From positions 2,046,001 through 2,110,000 of the forward strand of contig NC_003282.8 in assembly GCF_000002985.6 (NCBI RefSeq): DNA of 64,000 bases. The letters run 5' to 3'. This document shows, in pieces, positions 33,163 through 45,928 of this stretch. Within the stretch, counting starts at the first letter, position 1, and each line of letters begins with the position of its first letter. Origin of the DNA: Caenorhabditis elegans (Eukaryota > Nematoda > Chromadorea > Rhabditida > Rhabditidae). The notes below the pieces were generated by a model. The model made no database searches, was not told the origin of the DNA, and worked only from the letters and a program-made list of their open reading frames with translations. The position numbers and the translations under genes were made by a program.

Positions 33163-34956
33163 GGAATTTTTATGTTAAAATATGTTGAATTGTTAAAATA
33201 AAGCTGAAATTTAGTTTTTTTCTAATTTCTGGTAACATTTTCGAGGTCAAAAAAGCCGCAGCTTTTCCCTTTTCTAATGTTCACTTTTCATCAAGCCTTT
33301 AAAGCCACAAGGATTATAAGAGATAATAGAAGAAATTCCCTCCCCTCTCCTTCTCCTCTTGCATTTTCTTTTTCTTCTTCGTTTTTCAATATTTTCCTTC
33401 ATAGCCATATTTCTCCCTCCCCAATAACATCTATTCCACACACAGCTGAGTGGATTTCTTCCAAGAAAGACTGGCCTCCCCGTCTTTCGTCTCTTCTGAA
33501 AATCCACGTGTCTCTTGTTGAGCCCTGTGTCGAAAAGTTATTTGTGCTCCAGAAGACTATGGACATTTTTTAGTTATTTCCTCACTGGAATTTTAAAATT
33601 TCGGCACCAAAAACTGAGAATTTCGAAGTGAATTGTACGTTTTTTGACACTAAAATTGATTGCAAATTTCAATTTTTGGCCGAAAATTCAAAATTTGCCT
33701 GTATTTCCAGCGTAGTTCAAGTGTGCTCTGACGCAAAAATTCAAAATTTACCGTTTTTCTCCCAATTAGTTACTTTCAACTGAAAATTTGCACACGCTGC
33801 AAACGTGCTCCAATGAGAATTCTCACATTTTTCTCGCAAATACTGTCCCTAAACTTCAAAAATCTTGGCTTCTATTTAAAGTGGTTGCCAGAAAACTAAG
33901 AAAATCTACATTTTCCCCTAAAAATTCAAATTTTTCTCGGTCGCACGTTACAAGCGCGCCCTATTGATAAAATGCGCTTAAAACTTGCAAACAGCTACAA
34001 ATATGGTAATTTTGAGTAGTTTTTAGCTCAAAATCAATGAAAATTGCCTTTTCCTCTTCAAAAAGTGAGTTTCTATCATTTCTGGATGATTTTTCAGCAA
34101 AGAAACATTTTTATTTAAATATGTATGTGCCTAAGTCAACTTTATGTTTAAAAATTCATTTTTCCAGCAATTTCTATCAATTTCCAGTCAAATCTGAAAT
34201 TTTTCAGATCCCAAGAAAAAAAAAATTTCAACAGAAAAAAATTCCAAGTTTCTCGAATTTCCTCATCATATACAAATTCAAAGTATGTATAAGAAATTTG
34301 AAGAAGAAGAAGAAGGCGGAAATTTGAAATTTCCGGTTCCAAACGTTTGAGCACTTCTTCTTCTTCTCAACTTACTCTTGACTCTTGCTCCCCGTATTCA
34401 GTAGTTTTTTTTTCACTACCCCTTCCCTTCCAAACTTGCCAATGATAAGGGTGTGTGTGTGTGTGAAATAACAACACACTTTATGACCTATTTACTTTTT
34501 CGTCAATTTGTTAAAATCAGGTGTTTATATAATAGAATAATATAATAATCGTAGATCAACATGATAAGCACAACATGTTAATTATTGTAAATAGAAAAGT
34601 GACGTGGACGGAAATTGTGTTTTAATGGAGACACGAAATTTCATTTTTGTTTGAAATTGTAGATCTATATTTCGTTTAGACGTCACTATATCTATCTACT
34701 TTGATAACATTGTCCGTATCACTGGAAGATATTTTTTATTGCATGCTATATACAATACAGGTTAGTTCATTCAAAATCAGTTCTTACCATCAGAGAGAGA
34801 GAGAGAGAGAGAGCAATGAAACACCTTTAATGTGCATTAATTTAGTTAGCATATACTGAATATGTTAGTCTTACTGAAATTATGTTATATCTTGGCTATA
34901 TCTAAGCCGTTAAAAAGGAAAGAAATTGAAACATGATCTCTTTAAATAAAATTGAA
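33163..34956. other. intergenic, low-complexity
   Basis: 33300-33400 is pyrimidine-rich and 34270-34380 has GAAGAAGAAGAAG runs. A short GT repeat lies near 34450 and a pure (GA)n run at 34792-34813. Frames overlapping on both strands at 33274-33573 are composition artefacts. No exon is supported. Confidence 0.4.
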
Positions 34957-35490
34957 ATTGCCGGTTTGCCGGAACTTTAAAATTTCGGCAAATAGCCACC
35001 GATCTGTGCCTTTTGAAATTTTGTTTTCCCATTCTCATTAGACATTTGGCAATTATTTCCGTTTCCTGGCAAATTCGGCAAATCGGCAAATCATTTGCCG
35101 GTTTGCCGATTTGCCGGAAATTTTTAATTCCGGCAAAATTCCGATTTGCTATTTTCCGAACATCAATTTGCCGAAACTTTTAGAGGGTTTTTTATTAGAC
35201 GGAAACACGGTGCTTTTTTGAACTTTTTTCCCGTCTTCTCTAAATATTTTCATAGAATTAGCCTACTTTTCAAAATACATAAATGTAGGAACATTCATAG
35301 GATTCGTACAATTTTGCCCATTCGAAATGAAATTCTGAAATTTCCAAAAAAATGTGTAAAACCAATAATTTGCCGAAAAATATTTTTCAGTAATTACCGT
35401 TTTTCCGGCAAATTGCCGATTTGCCGGTTTGCCGATAAGCCGGAAATTTTCAGTTCTGGCAATTTGCTAATCTGCCGAAAAAAATCCTTC
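34957..35490. repeat. GGCAAAT-family fold-back element
   Basis: TTGCCGGTTTGCCGG at the left and TTGCCGATTTGCCGGTTTGCC near 35410 flank the same core seen at 25118-25440 and 60290-60600 (TGTAGGAACATTCATAGGATT). A central inverted stretch, GGCAAATCGGCAAATCATTT followed by GCCGGTTTGCCGATTTGCC, is nearly self-complementary. Confidence 0.7.
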
Positions 35491-36378
35491 CGAAAGGCGT
35501 ACCTTTTTGATTTTTTACTACTATATACTTAACATAGTTTCTACAGTTTAGTTTTTTTTCCATACCCGCCCATATCTTGGCTATATATATATTGACTGTC
35601 ATAGTATCAAAATGCCACGTATTCTTCTTATTCACCCCAACCACAACACCCACACATTTTATTGTATTCCTTCCAACACGCCCTTCAGAAAAACAAAATG
35701 TTATCACTATATCGTCACCCCAATAGTGTCTAGTCTTTCTTCTATATTTCGTAAAACATTTTGACCTATCACAAGTCTTACTCGCCATTGTTTTGAAATT
35801 TCTGAGTATCTTGTGATTTTTTAGCCTTTAAACCTTACTACTTAAAACTTCAACTTTGAAGTTTTCTTTCAAAATGCACCTGTTCGACTGATCATAGGAT
35901 TTCTGACATAACTTGGTCTTTCTGCTCTTTCCAGACCCATACCTAGTAATTATTAAGGTCCTGCTTTCCTATAAACCAGCGAGTTAACAAAATCTCTCCC
36001 AATAGCTGATTTCCAGGATTTTTTTTGGCATTCAGAGCTTAAAAGTCTACTTTTCTTGCTGCTAGTGTGTGAATGTCTCTGCTTGATTCTGACTTTTCTT
36101 TTGGATTTTTGGGTTTAACTCCATTTTAGAAAATTTCATTCGTAGCCATCGTAGCACTATTATATGTTCAAAAAATTAAAAACCAATTTCAAAGATCCTG
36201 ATAGTAAGTAGGAAAAATTAAATGCCGAAAATTAGTATAAATTTGATACGAATTTTAGTTCTGAGATATTTGTTTCGTCATGATAACTGTGTTTTTTATA
36301 GTTACCTAAAATTCACCCATACCAAATTACCTATATAACAAATTAAATATAAACCCTATATGCATTATTACCCATATA
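35491..36378. other. intergenic, single-copy-looking
   Basis: AT-rich DNA with moderate complexity. The minus-strand open frame at 35450-35788 has no acceptable start or splice context and partly overlaps a repeat. Nothing firm is seen. Confidence 0.35.
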
Positions 36379-37022
36379 TCTAATTATATATAAAACTAGT
36401 TAACGATATGGCTAGTTAGTTATATGTATACTGAATTATTCATACACCTAATTACTTATATCCCTAATTAACTATATACACGATTACCTATTAGGTCTCC
36501 AAATAAGTTCCGGGTCAAAAATCATAACTTTGTTCGCTGCGTATCGATTTTTATGAAACTTTGGGAATTTAGGTTATCAACTATGATCTTTCATTTGACA
36601 ATAGTCACAAAATTTTTTGACCATCCCTAGTTGTCTTACTCGGAGCCAATTTTTTCAGCCATTTTTCTGATTTCGCTTCTTTTTAGCTTTGAATTGAGGT
36701 TTGTGTGCGGATTTTGCTATGTTTAAAATACATTATTAGAAAACAACAAAAGTTTGGAAAAAAATCCGTCCAAAAAAATTTTTTTTGGTTGGTCGTCAAA
36801 AAATCTTCAAAAAAATTTTTGTCGAAAAATCTAGTTTTTTTCTACAAAGTGCAAACTATTTTTACACGTACAAAACATTTCAATATCTGATTCAATATCT
36901 AATTAATATCTAATTATATATATAAAACTAGTTAACGATATGCCTAGTTAGTTATATGTATACTGAATTATTCATACACCCAATTACTTATATCCCTAAT
37001 TAACTATATACACGATTACCTA
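36379..37022. repeat. 112-bp direct repeat bracketing a truncated fold-back element
   Basis: 36379-36490 and 36909-37022 are nearly identical (both contain AACTAGTTAACGATATG and end CTATATACACGATTACCTA). Between them lies copy C of the TTAGGTCTCC element (36491-36890), which begins at its intact left end after TA but lacks its right arm. Confidence 0.85.
36491..36890. mobile_element. TTAGGTCTCC fold-back element, copy C (truncated)
   Basis: The left terminal sequence and arm match copies A, B and D. The element breaks off after TTTTTACACGTACAAAACATTTC, near its symmetry centre, and is followed by AATATCTGATTC repeats leading into the second flanking duplicate. Confidence 0.8.
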
Positions 37023-38033
37023 TATTATCATATAGAGCTTATATTGCTATTGGACAACGTTTTGAATAGCCATTCTATTAAAAAAATTTTGACATACACG
37101 AAATTTATCTAAGATATCAGTTATCTGTTAGTATGCCGAATGTAAAGCACCTAAACATGAGACGTCGTAAAACCCCTTTTAAATGCAACAAGTTGATCCA
37201 AAACCTAGGCACGCCCGGTCTCGATGTATTTCTATCAGTGATATGAAGTAATCAATCGTCCTTCATCCACCCCTCTTCACTATTTCAATTCCAACGCTGT
37301 CTGTGTCGCTGCGTCTCTCATCTCTCCCTCCCTCTCCTCCTCTCACAGTTTCATCAATTGGCGTCCCCCTTGGTCCAATTACAATAACCTGTCTCTCTTC
37401 TCGTGTTGTCTCACACACACACACACACACCGCAATATACAATTTGTGTATGTATTTGTGTGTGTGTGTGAGGCTGTATAGGAGGAGGGGGTATCAATTG
37501 TTGAACAATTGGAACCGTACACTTTTTTTTTAACCTTTCACTTATTCTGTCATGATATGCTTTACTAGGTTCGGTAGATTTTTCCTAAGCTTAACTTGAA
37601 CGTTTGTAAATTTTCCAAAACCACTGCCAAATTTTGCTCATTTTTCAAATTTGATGTCTATATTTTTAATTAACGTTTTTTCAACGTACTTATGGCTTCA
37701 TGGTAGGCAGGCGCGGTTTGACGCCTGCCTGAAACCTGCCCACCTGGAAAGGCAGGCAAGCGTTTTAACGACTACTTGGAAGCCCTTACTGTTACCACAG
37801 TGAATGCATGATAGAAAAGTGATCAAAAAGTATTGTCAATTCACATTAGCGCCCTGAGTAGCAAGGCAAATTGGGCAAATCGGCAAATTGCCGGTTTGCC
37901 GATTTGCCGGAAATTTTCATTATCGGCAACATGCCGTTTTGCCTAACCACTTTTTTGTTGCTCTTTGCTCTGAACTTGAAATTTTGCTCCGTTCTGCTCC
38001 CTCCGAACCTCCATAATCCCCACCAAATTTCAG
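37023..38033 (+). promoter_or_regulatory. upstream region and trans-splice acceptor of mca-3
   Basis: 37270-37420 is pyrimidine-rich, followed by (CA)n at 37411-37430 and (GT)n near 37455. A GGCAAAT unit sits at 37865-37935. The acceptor CCAAATTTCAG ends at 38033, 17 nt before the ATG, as expected for spliced-leader addition or for a distant 5' exon. The promoter is inferred from position only. Confidence 0.45.
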
Positions 38034-38050
38034 TTCGACTTGGCGTGAGG

Positions 38051-41000
38051 ATGCCATCATCAGACGATTATGATTGTTCCATCTCCGAGCTCAAACTCCT
38101 CATGGAGCTCCGCGGAGCCGAAGCGTTGGAGAAAGTTAGTCCCCTCCTAGAAAGCCGCGCATTCTAACTTTTCCGAAAAAAACTTCCAGGTAAATAGCAC
38201 ATACAATGGAGTCGAAGGACTGTGCAGAAAACTCAAAACAGATCCGATAAACGGACTGCCCAACGACACAAAAGAGCTTGAACACCGGCGGACGGCGTTC
38301 GGCAAGAACGAGATCCCACCGGCACCGTCGAAATCCTTTTTCCGGCTGGCATGGGAAGCATTGCAGGATATTACGCTGGTTATTTTATTGGTCGCCGCTT
38401 TGGTATCACTTGGATTGTCATTTTATAAGCCTCCGGCAGAGCATGCTAGTGAGTTTTTGGGTGTCTTTAAATGGATCGTTGGTAGTTAGTATTACATTAA
38501 AATATCTGAGCATTGTAATGGTGATAATTCTACATATGTTTGTCTCTTTTGTAGGAAAATATATGCTATATTTTTTTGGAAGAGTAGATTACAATTCTAC
38601 GCCCACGCAAGGCTCAGGTTTTTAATAGCTTCAATTGCGTTTGAACTTTCTAAGAGATAACTATTTGGCCCATTCGGCTTGGCTTTACGTAAAAATGACA
38701 GCTCCACGCAGTTCTGTCTTTTTTAATGGAAATTTATGTGGACCTAGTTTTTAGAAATGAATTTAGAATAGAAGATAGTGTTGAGTATGTGTTATGGTTC
38801 AAAAGGTCAGCCCCCTTCATAAATCAAATTTCCCAGGCAATGACTCTTCGGAATCCGAGGCTGGATGGATTGAAGGAGTCGCTATCCTTGTTGCCGTCCT
38901 CGTCGTCGTCCTAGTCACAGCCCTCAACGATTGGACTAAGGAAAAGCAGTTCAGAGGTAAGTCACCTTCCACAATCTCCCAAGTACCTTTCCTGATTCAG
39001 GCCTCCAATCGAAAATCGAAACCGAGCACAAGTTCTCCGTAATCCGAGGTGGCGAGCCTCTTGACATCGTCGTCAATGAGCTTGTAGTCGGTGACATCGC
39101 ACGTGTCAAATACGGAGATCTTCTCCCGGCCGACGGACTTCTCATCCAATCAAACGATCTCAAAATCGACGAATCCTCGCTTACAGGAGAGTCGGATTTG
39201 ATTCGCAAATCCGAGGAATTCGATCCCGTACTGCTCTCCGGCACTCACGCTATGGAGGGATCCGGTCGCTTCCTGGTCACAGCAGTCGGTCTTAACAGTC
39301 AAACCGGTATTATCATGAGCTTGCTGGGAGCCGCTAAGGAGAAGAAGGACGATAAGAAAGAGGAACCGACAACGCTGACAAATGGAAATCACATGAATGG
39401 ATTGGGAAATGGAGTGGACAAGGCCGCAGAGCTGCCTGTCCCAGAGGAAGAGGAAGTCGGAAGAATGAGCAAGTCAGTTCTTCAGACCAAACTATCCAAT
39501 TTGGCACTTCAAATCGGTTATATCGGATCCATTGTTGCCGCCGCTACCGTCTTAATCCTCATTATCCGGCATTGTATCTCAAAGTATGCTATTGAGGGAA
39601 AATCCTTTGAGGTAAGTACTTAAAAATCTCAAAAGCCCTCAAGCCTTTGCTTTAGGCCAGCGACATCTCTCATTTCGTCAACTTCATTATTATCGGTGTC
39701 ACCGTATTGGTTATTGCCGTTCCAGAAGGACTTCCATTAGCGATTACCCTCGCTCTTACCTATTCCGTGAAAAAAATGATGAAGGACAACAACTTGGTGC
39801 GTCACTTGGATGCTTGTGAGACCATGGGAAATGCCACATCAATTTGCTCCGATAAGACAGGAACACTCACCACGAATCGGATGACATGTGTTCAGCAGTA
39901 TATTAATAGTGAGTTCATATTTGGAACTTCCCTGGAATTTCCCAAAATGGAGGTAGATATCACCTTTTGTTCAGGCGTAGGCTTAGGTTTGTGTTCATCA
40001 GTTTAGTCAGGCCTATGTACCCAGGCTTAGGTTTTTAAAACCAAAGCACTGAGGCATACTCTGTCAGGCTTAGGCCTCCACACTTTGAACCTTCGGTTTT
40101 GAACGTGAGGCTTAGGTCCCAAAGCCAAACCCGTTAGAATTAGCCTCTACTATTAAGTTATCAGACTTACTACAGTTAAGCCGTTGCAGGTTTGGCTCAA
40201 GCAGGTTATCTTAGGACTTTAGGATCAAGCCCTCGAGCTAAAGCCTTCAGGATCAGATTTTGGCTAAAGTTTAAGCCTGGCCTTTGTACCCGAGGCTTAA
40301 CCTCACAGACCTACCTCAGGTCACCAGGCTTACAATTAGCTTCACAGACTTAGGCTTTTAAGAATTAAGCCCCCGGGTCTTGGCTCTCAGGCTCTGGTCC
40401 TCAAGCTCAGCCGGTTAGGATCAATCTTTTAGGGCTAAGACTTCAGGTTTAGGACATGACTTTTCCGGATGTTTTGGTCTTTGCATAATAAATTGAGCAA
40501 AACGTGCTGTCAATTTAAACCAAATACCCGCATATTATGTTTTCAGGCGAGTTCTACAAAGGAAATGCTCCAAAATACGAGCAAATGGACCCATCAACTC
40601 GCGACATTCTCTTCAACGGAATCGTCATTAACAGTGGTTACAACTCGACAGTCGTCACGCCAAAGAATCCCGGTGAGCAACGTGGACAGATCGGTAATAA
40701 GACAGAATGCTCATTGCTCGGATTCATTATGGACAGTGGAAGAAGTTACGAAGATTTGAGACGCCAGTTCCCTGAGGAGAAGCTTTACAAGGTGTACACC
40801 TTCAACAGTTCCCGGAAAAGTATGATGACAGTTATCGAGTTGGGAGATAAGAAGTATAGAATTTACGCGAAGGGAGCTTCAGAGATCATTCTTACCCGAT
40901 GCAACTATATCTTTGGAAAATCCGGAAAGATCGAGCAGTTCGGACCAAAAGAAGCTGCGGTGATGACTAAGAATGTAATTGAGCCAATGGCTTCCGATGG

Positions 41001-44000
41001 TCTTAGAACAATCGGTCTGGCATTCAAGGATCTAGTCCCAGCTGGTTCTAAGAAATACGAATATGAAGAGGAATACGACGGAGAGATCGACTGGGAGGAT
41101 GAGGAGAAGATCCGTGAGGGTCAGACCGTCATCGCAGTGATGGGAATCCAGGATCCAGTCCGTCCAGAGGTTCCAGCAGCTATCGCCAAGTGTCAAAAGG
41201 CCGGAATCACTGTCCGAATGGTCACCGGAGACAATATTAACACCGCTCGCTCGATCGCCACACAATGCGGAATTATGCAGCCCGGAGGTGACTTCTTGGC
41301 TCTGGAAGGTAAAGAGTTTAACGCAAGAATCCGTGATGCCGATGGGAAAGTTAACCAGCAGAAGTTTGATGCAATCTGGCCCAAGCTTAGAGTGCTGGCT
41401 CGTGCTCAACCATCCGATAAGTATGTTCTTGTGAAGGGAATCATTGAGTCAACTGTTACGAAGAATCGCGAGGTTGTCGCTGTCACCGGCGACGGAACCA
41501 ATGATGCTCCAGCGTTGAAGAAGGCCGATGTAGGATTTGCTATGGGTGAGTTTTTTTATTATTTTTGGATTGACATTAAAATACCTCATTTGAGACATCT
41601 GTAAGCCCTGAAGGAACAGGATGGACCATAGTTATGATAAAATCTATTTAGGCGTGTAATTTAGCTGCTAAATTGTTGCAAAGAGTACGGTCTTGTTAGT
41701 AGTGTTGTCTCCAATTTTTAAATATCGATCCTGTTTAAACCAGGGATGTGCGGCAAATTTGCCGAGCTCGGCAAATTTCGATATGTGCCGCACACATCAA
41801 AAATTTGACAATACAATTTTGACCAAAACTATTAATTTTTTCCCAAAAAATTTTGTAAAATGACACAGTATTGAGTTTTTTCAATGTTTAAGCAGACAAA
41901 CTACACGGAACTTATTCAGAAAACAAATGTGTGTGCTAAAAATTTAGTAGTTTTGGTGCTCAAAAAAAAAATCAAATTTTTCGGAGTTTGTTAAGCACGA
42001 CAAATTTTGAGATTTGCTGCATACCTCTGGTTTATACGTTATTTGAACGTTATTACTTGTAATAGAATTAAAAAGTACATTTCTCGAAATCTTATAGCAT
42101 ATAATTTGGATTATTCTGTGTTACAATAAGCTAATGTGGAAAACGCTGTCCAATTTTCAGGAATTGCCGGAACCGACGTCGCCAAAGAAGCATCCGACAT
42201 CATCCTCACCGATGATAACTTCTCATCAATCGTAAAGGCCGTCATGTGGGGCCGTAACGTCTACGACTCGATCGCCAAATTCCTCCAATTCCAACTTACC
42301 GTCAACGTCGTCGCCGTTACCATTGCCTTTATCGGAGCCTGCGCCATCAGTGACTCCCCACTGAAAGCCGTGCAAATGCTCTGGGTCAATCTTATCATGG
42401 ACACGCTTGCCTCGCTCGCCTTGGCCACTGAAATGCCAACCGAGGACCTTCTCAACAGGAAGCCATATGGAAGAACTAAGTCGTTGATTTCAAGGACTAT
42501 GGTGAAGAATATTGTGGGTCATGCTGTCTATCAGTTGGCTATTCTTTTCGCGATCATGTTCTGGGGAGACAAACTGATTCCAAATACTCCATCCGGAAGA
42601 AACGCCGAGTTGGGATCACCACCAAGTGCTCACTTCACAATTATTTTCAACGCTTTTGTCTTGATGACGTTGGTAAATGAGATCAATGCCAGGAAGATTC
42701 ATGGAGAGAGAAATGTTTTCAAGGTTAGTTTTAGTACTGGTACAGCGATCTAGAAACCCAGTATCTGGGGGTTTATTTTAAGGAAATCAAAAATTTACAA
42801 CCACAAAACTGTCTAATAGTTGCCAAAAAAATTAACAATTTTTTAATAAATTCTTTCTTGTCGATGCATCATGTTTTGTCCAGAACTTGGGCAGCCTTCT
42901 CGGTTCAAATTAACAATATCAAAAAGTGTTCAACTACAAAACTGTTGATAGTTCCGTGATACATACAACGACAATTGACATAATTAAGATAGGCCTAACG
43001 ATTAACAAGATATAGGCGGTCAAAGGCTCCTTGTCGATGCACCGTTTTGCCCCGAACTTCAATCGGTTCCAAGTCGGCATTTTGCAATATTTTATACATT
43101 CACAATCAGTAATACTTTTTTGAACGCACACAAAAAAAATGATGAGAGTGAGAGAAGGAGACGCAGACTACTCTGCACTCTCGCCTGCCTTTTGGTCTTT
43201 ATTTTCAAACTCTCGTAACTCAGTTAAAATTTGATCTACAAGCAATGTCAGGTTGTCCCATTACGATTTGATCAACAATAAATGCGGAAGTTTTTACCCA
43301 GAAAAATGCGCTGCTCTTACCATGCAAAATCAGTTGAGAAGTCTGTCTGCAGCTAGGCACGTCTAAATTCTCGTAGATCAAACCGAAATGGGGCACACTG
43401 ACACCAGGCCGGTCTCTCCTGACAGCCTCCATTGAGCCGCTTTACCTAAACACGTCTTTCCAGGGAATTTTCACCAACCCAATCTTCTGTGTAATCTGGA
43501 TCACTACTCTCATCTCGCACATCCTCATCGTCCAGTTCGGAGGTCAATGGTTCTCCACCGCACCGCTAGACTTGACACAATGGATCATTTGTATTTGTTG
43601 CGGAGTCGGCGAGCTCTTCTGGGGACAGGTAGGTTACTCAGTTATAGACATGATTTGCGATTCGCACGTCTCTCTCACGTAGCCTCGTGTGTTTAGGCCT
43701 TCGTTCGTTTAGTGCATCCCTCCGTGATTTTGCAGATTATCAACTGCATTCCCGCATCGATTCTCCCGAAGTCATTCCGATTCGGAAAGGGAGACGTTCA
43801 ACCGACGTCGATCATGCTCTCCGGAGAGTATGATATGCCAAGCACCGCGTCGACGCTGCCAATGAAGGATGGCGCGGCCGCTGACCATCAGAGAGCCGGA
43901 CAATCGCTCTGGTTGCTCGGTTTGACCAGGTTACAGACGCAGGTTAGAATGAAGCTTTAGGATCTTCTTGCACGTTTCTAGACAACACTTTCAGATTCGC

Positions 44001-44150
44001 GTCGTCAAGGCGTTCCAGTCGGTGAACGACGATTCGCACCCGAATTCGTTGACCACCTCAACCGCAGACAGACTTCGGGCATCGTACCGACGATTGAGGA
44101 TCGCCAGAGAACTGGAACAACAGAAAAGTTCGTCTCAACCTGAAAATTAG
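38051..44150 (+). CDS. mca-3: plasma-membrane Ca2+-transporting P-type ATPase (PMCA)
   Basis: Ten exons in phase: 38051-38134, 38190-38448, 38837-38956, 39001-39611, 39656-39908, 40547-41545, 42161-42723, 43464-43628, 43736-43942 and 43995-44150, giving 1138 residues, in the range of PMCA pumps. It exports cytosolic Ca2+ with ATP. Visible hallmarks are the actuator-domain TGES, the M4 motif PEGLP (381-385), the phosphorylation site DKTGTLT with Asp424, the nucleotide-binding KGAS (551-554) and the hinge TGDGTNDAP (756-764). An acidic linker (about 310-335) precedes M3, as in PMCAs. The C-terminal calmodulin-binding segment reads [19 protein letters not shown] (from about 1076) and is split between the last two exons. 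The gene symbol rests on my memory of the C. elegans protein. Introns hold dispersed repeats but no coding damage is seen. Confidence 0.93.
39965..40470 (+). repeat. degenerate CAGGCTTAGG repeats in mca-3 intron 5
   Basis: About 20 loose units such as CAGGCTTAGG, GGCTTAGGC and TTAAGCC occur in a row, with clearly higher GC than other introns. TTAGGC is the nematode telomere repeat, and these units look like decayed or convergent derivatives. A shorter related tract is at 47340-47515. Confidence 0.65.
41743..42035. mobile_element. GGCAAATTTGCC element, copy 3, in mca-3 intron 6
   Basis: Matches 27277-27595 in order, including ACAATACAATTTTGACCAAA and CTACACGGAACTTATTCAG, and ends GATTTGCTGCATACCTCTGG. 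It lies wholly within the intron between 41545 and 42161. Confidence 0.8.
42860..43403. repeat. GATGCACC repeats and short palindrome in mca-3 intron 7
   Basis: Two units with TCGATGCA(C/T) CATG-like cores (42860-43050) are followed by copy 3 of the TTTGATCTAC palindrome (43243-43403). That copy has ends TGTCAGGTTGTCCCATTACG and ATGGGGCACACTGACACCA. Confidence 0.75.
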
Positions 44151-45332
44151 GATTTTCTTTTTCCTTTTTACCCTTTTCCAACCTTCTCAAACCTCTCAAC
44201 AAAAAAAAATCTAACCTCCTTTTAGGAGCCAATCGTACTAGAAACAAGTATATCGTGTCAGAAGAGCTCTGAGCTCTGTAGAGATGCTTTATATACATAT
44301 ATCTTATATATATTATATAGTTTACATATATTTATTTATCATATCTATTTATACATATCTACATATATATATTAGCCAAAAGGTAAGGGAATATGTTCAT
44401 AGATTGTTTGGCAGTTCATTTTTTTTCCTCTAATTTTGCATTTTAGTCCACACAGCACTCCGATCCTGTTTGATTTTCTTTTTCATTTAGCTAGAAGTGT
44501 GTCTAAGCTATGGAGGTGAAGGTAAATCGCTGGCAAGTGTCGAAAATCGTAAATTTTACACTTACAGCTAAAAAATTTTGTAAATGCTACGAAATTCGCC
44601 CATCCATAATGGGCGGCTTTTTGCAATTAAAAGTCCCAAAAACGAAATTTATGCAGTGAGAACTATTGTATTTTCAAAAAAAACATGCAAAATAACATCA
44701 TTTTGTCAGTGTTCAAGTTAAGCTGTCGAAATTTTCAAATCTTGATTTTTTTTTGATTGTTTTAAACACCGATAGCCACAAATGTTGTGTTTTAAGGTAT
44801 TAAAATTTCGGAAATACCATCTGATGTCAGGCTGTCTTAATACGGTTTGATCTACAAAAAATGCGGGATTTTTTCCTTGAGACGTCAGCACGTTCTTAAC
44901 CATGCAAAACGAGTTGAAAAGTCTGCGTCTCTTCTCCCGCATTTTTTGTAGATCTACGTAGATCAAACACATGTACCTAAAAAAAAGTAAGAATTTCATT
45001 AACTTCAAGTTGTCAAAATCGAAATTTTCCGCAGGGTAGCATATGCTAGAATTTGTTATTTCTGACACAAAATCCGTAATTTTCAAGATTTATAGCAAAT
45101 TATATGGAGAATATAAAATGAGACAATACAAAATTTGAATTTCAATTTTTCGATTCAATCTGAGAGCAAACTTTTAATGCTAAAGTTACTGAAAATTCCT
45201 AGTTTTGTGAGCCAGGTGTACCAAATTTCCAGCGATTTGCCTTCAATCTTCCAGAAAACCGTAATTCCTCCCAAAATCCTGACTTTACCCCCTTCCCGCC
45301 TAACTTTAATAACACGTGATTCTTTCTTACAG
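44151..45332 (+). other. mca-3 3' region with short palindrome copy 4
   Basis: T-rich sequence and a TATA-rich stretch (44285-44370) follow the stop codon at 44148-44150. No AATAAA is obvious directly after the stop. A TTTGATCTAC-type palindrome is at 44824-44968. The segment would be either 3' UTR or the last intron, depending on use of the exon at 45333. Confidence 0.5.
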
Positions 45333-45404
45333 GGGCTGGTGGCCTACGAGCCAGTGGACAGGTATATTCTACGGAGACAAATGCAAAGGATACATCCGGA
45401 ATAA
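45333..45404 (+). other. mca-3: possible alternative terminal exon of mca-3
   Basis: TTCTTTCTTACAG ends at 45332. Joined at phase 0 to the exon ending 43942, this would replace the distal calmodulin-binding sequence with 23 residues beginning GLVAYEPVDRY and ending at a TAA (45402-45404). A phase-1 reading from the last exon through a weak GTTCGT donor near 44129 is also open (ending SGIRFA). The surrounding DNA is unusually balanced in composition. Support is only the acceptor and open frames. Confidence 0.4.
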
Positions 45405-45906
45405 GATTCGCCTAACAACTTCTAAAACATCCTCTTCACCTATCCAACCATATCGCATCCGGTGGCCATTCTACCCCCATCAATCCATCTCTCTAATTCT
45501 TTCATAATAATTCTAATAATCTTTATTCAACTACTCCAAAAAAAAACAACCAGGGTACTTGTGTCTTGCATCGGTGCTTCTTCTTTTTCTCCCGATTTAC
45601 CAAATTCCTTCCCACTTCCTCCCCCTCCAAAGTGCCTAATGTACATTTGACCTTAAAACGCTAGAATCAAACTTTCAATGATTCGACTCTGAAAAAAAAA
45701 TAATTCTATTTGGTATTTGCTAAACAGGTGCACATATTTCCTTGAACACCCCCCATCTTTTCTGAAATTTCTTCTTTTTTTCCAAACGTTTTTTTTTGAA
45801 CATTTGTTGCTCACTTTTTATAGATTGTGTCTAGCTGTCTTACTAACTGATGATGATAATAATGATTTTATTTCAAACTTCCAATTGAAAGAACCATTTT
45901 TTATAA

Positions 45907-45912
45907 AATAAA
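45907..45912 (+). terminator. candidate poly(A) signal, convergent gene end
   Basis: AATAAA on the + strand lies 17 bp before the stop codon of the minus-strand receptor gene. If used by long mca-3 transcripts, the two genes would meet tail to tail within about 20 bp. Confidence 0.45.
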
Positions 45913-45928
45913 TGTTTTTTTTAAGTTT

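Noticed and set aside
33274..33573. Overlapping open frames on both strands
   Set aside because: Pyrimidine-rich composition removes stops on both strands; no splice sites or recognisable residues.
41032..41409. 125-codon minus-strand frame within mca-3
   Set aside because: Antisense to the catalytic exon of the pump; its residues are explained by codon constraints of the P-type ATPase.
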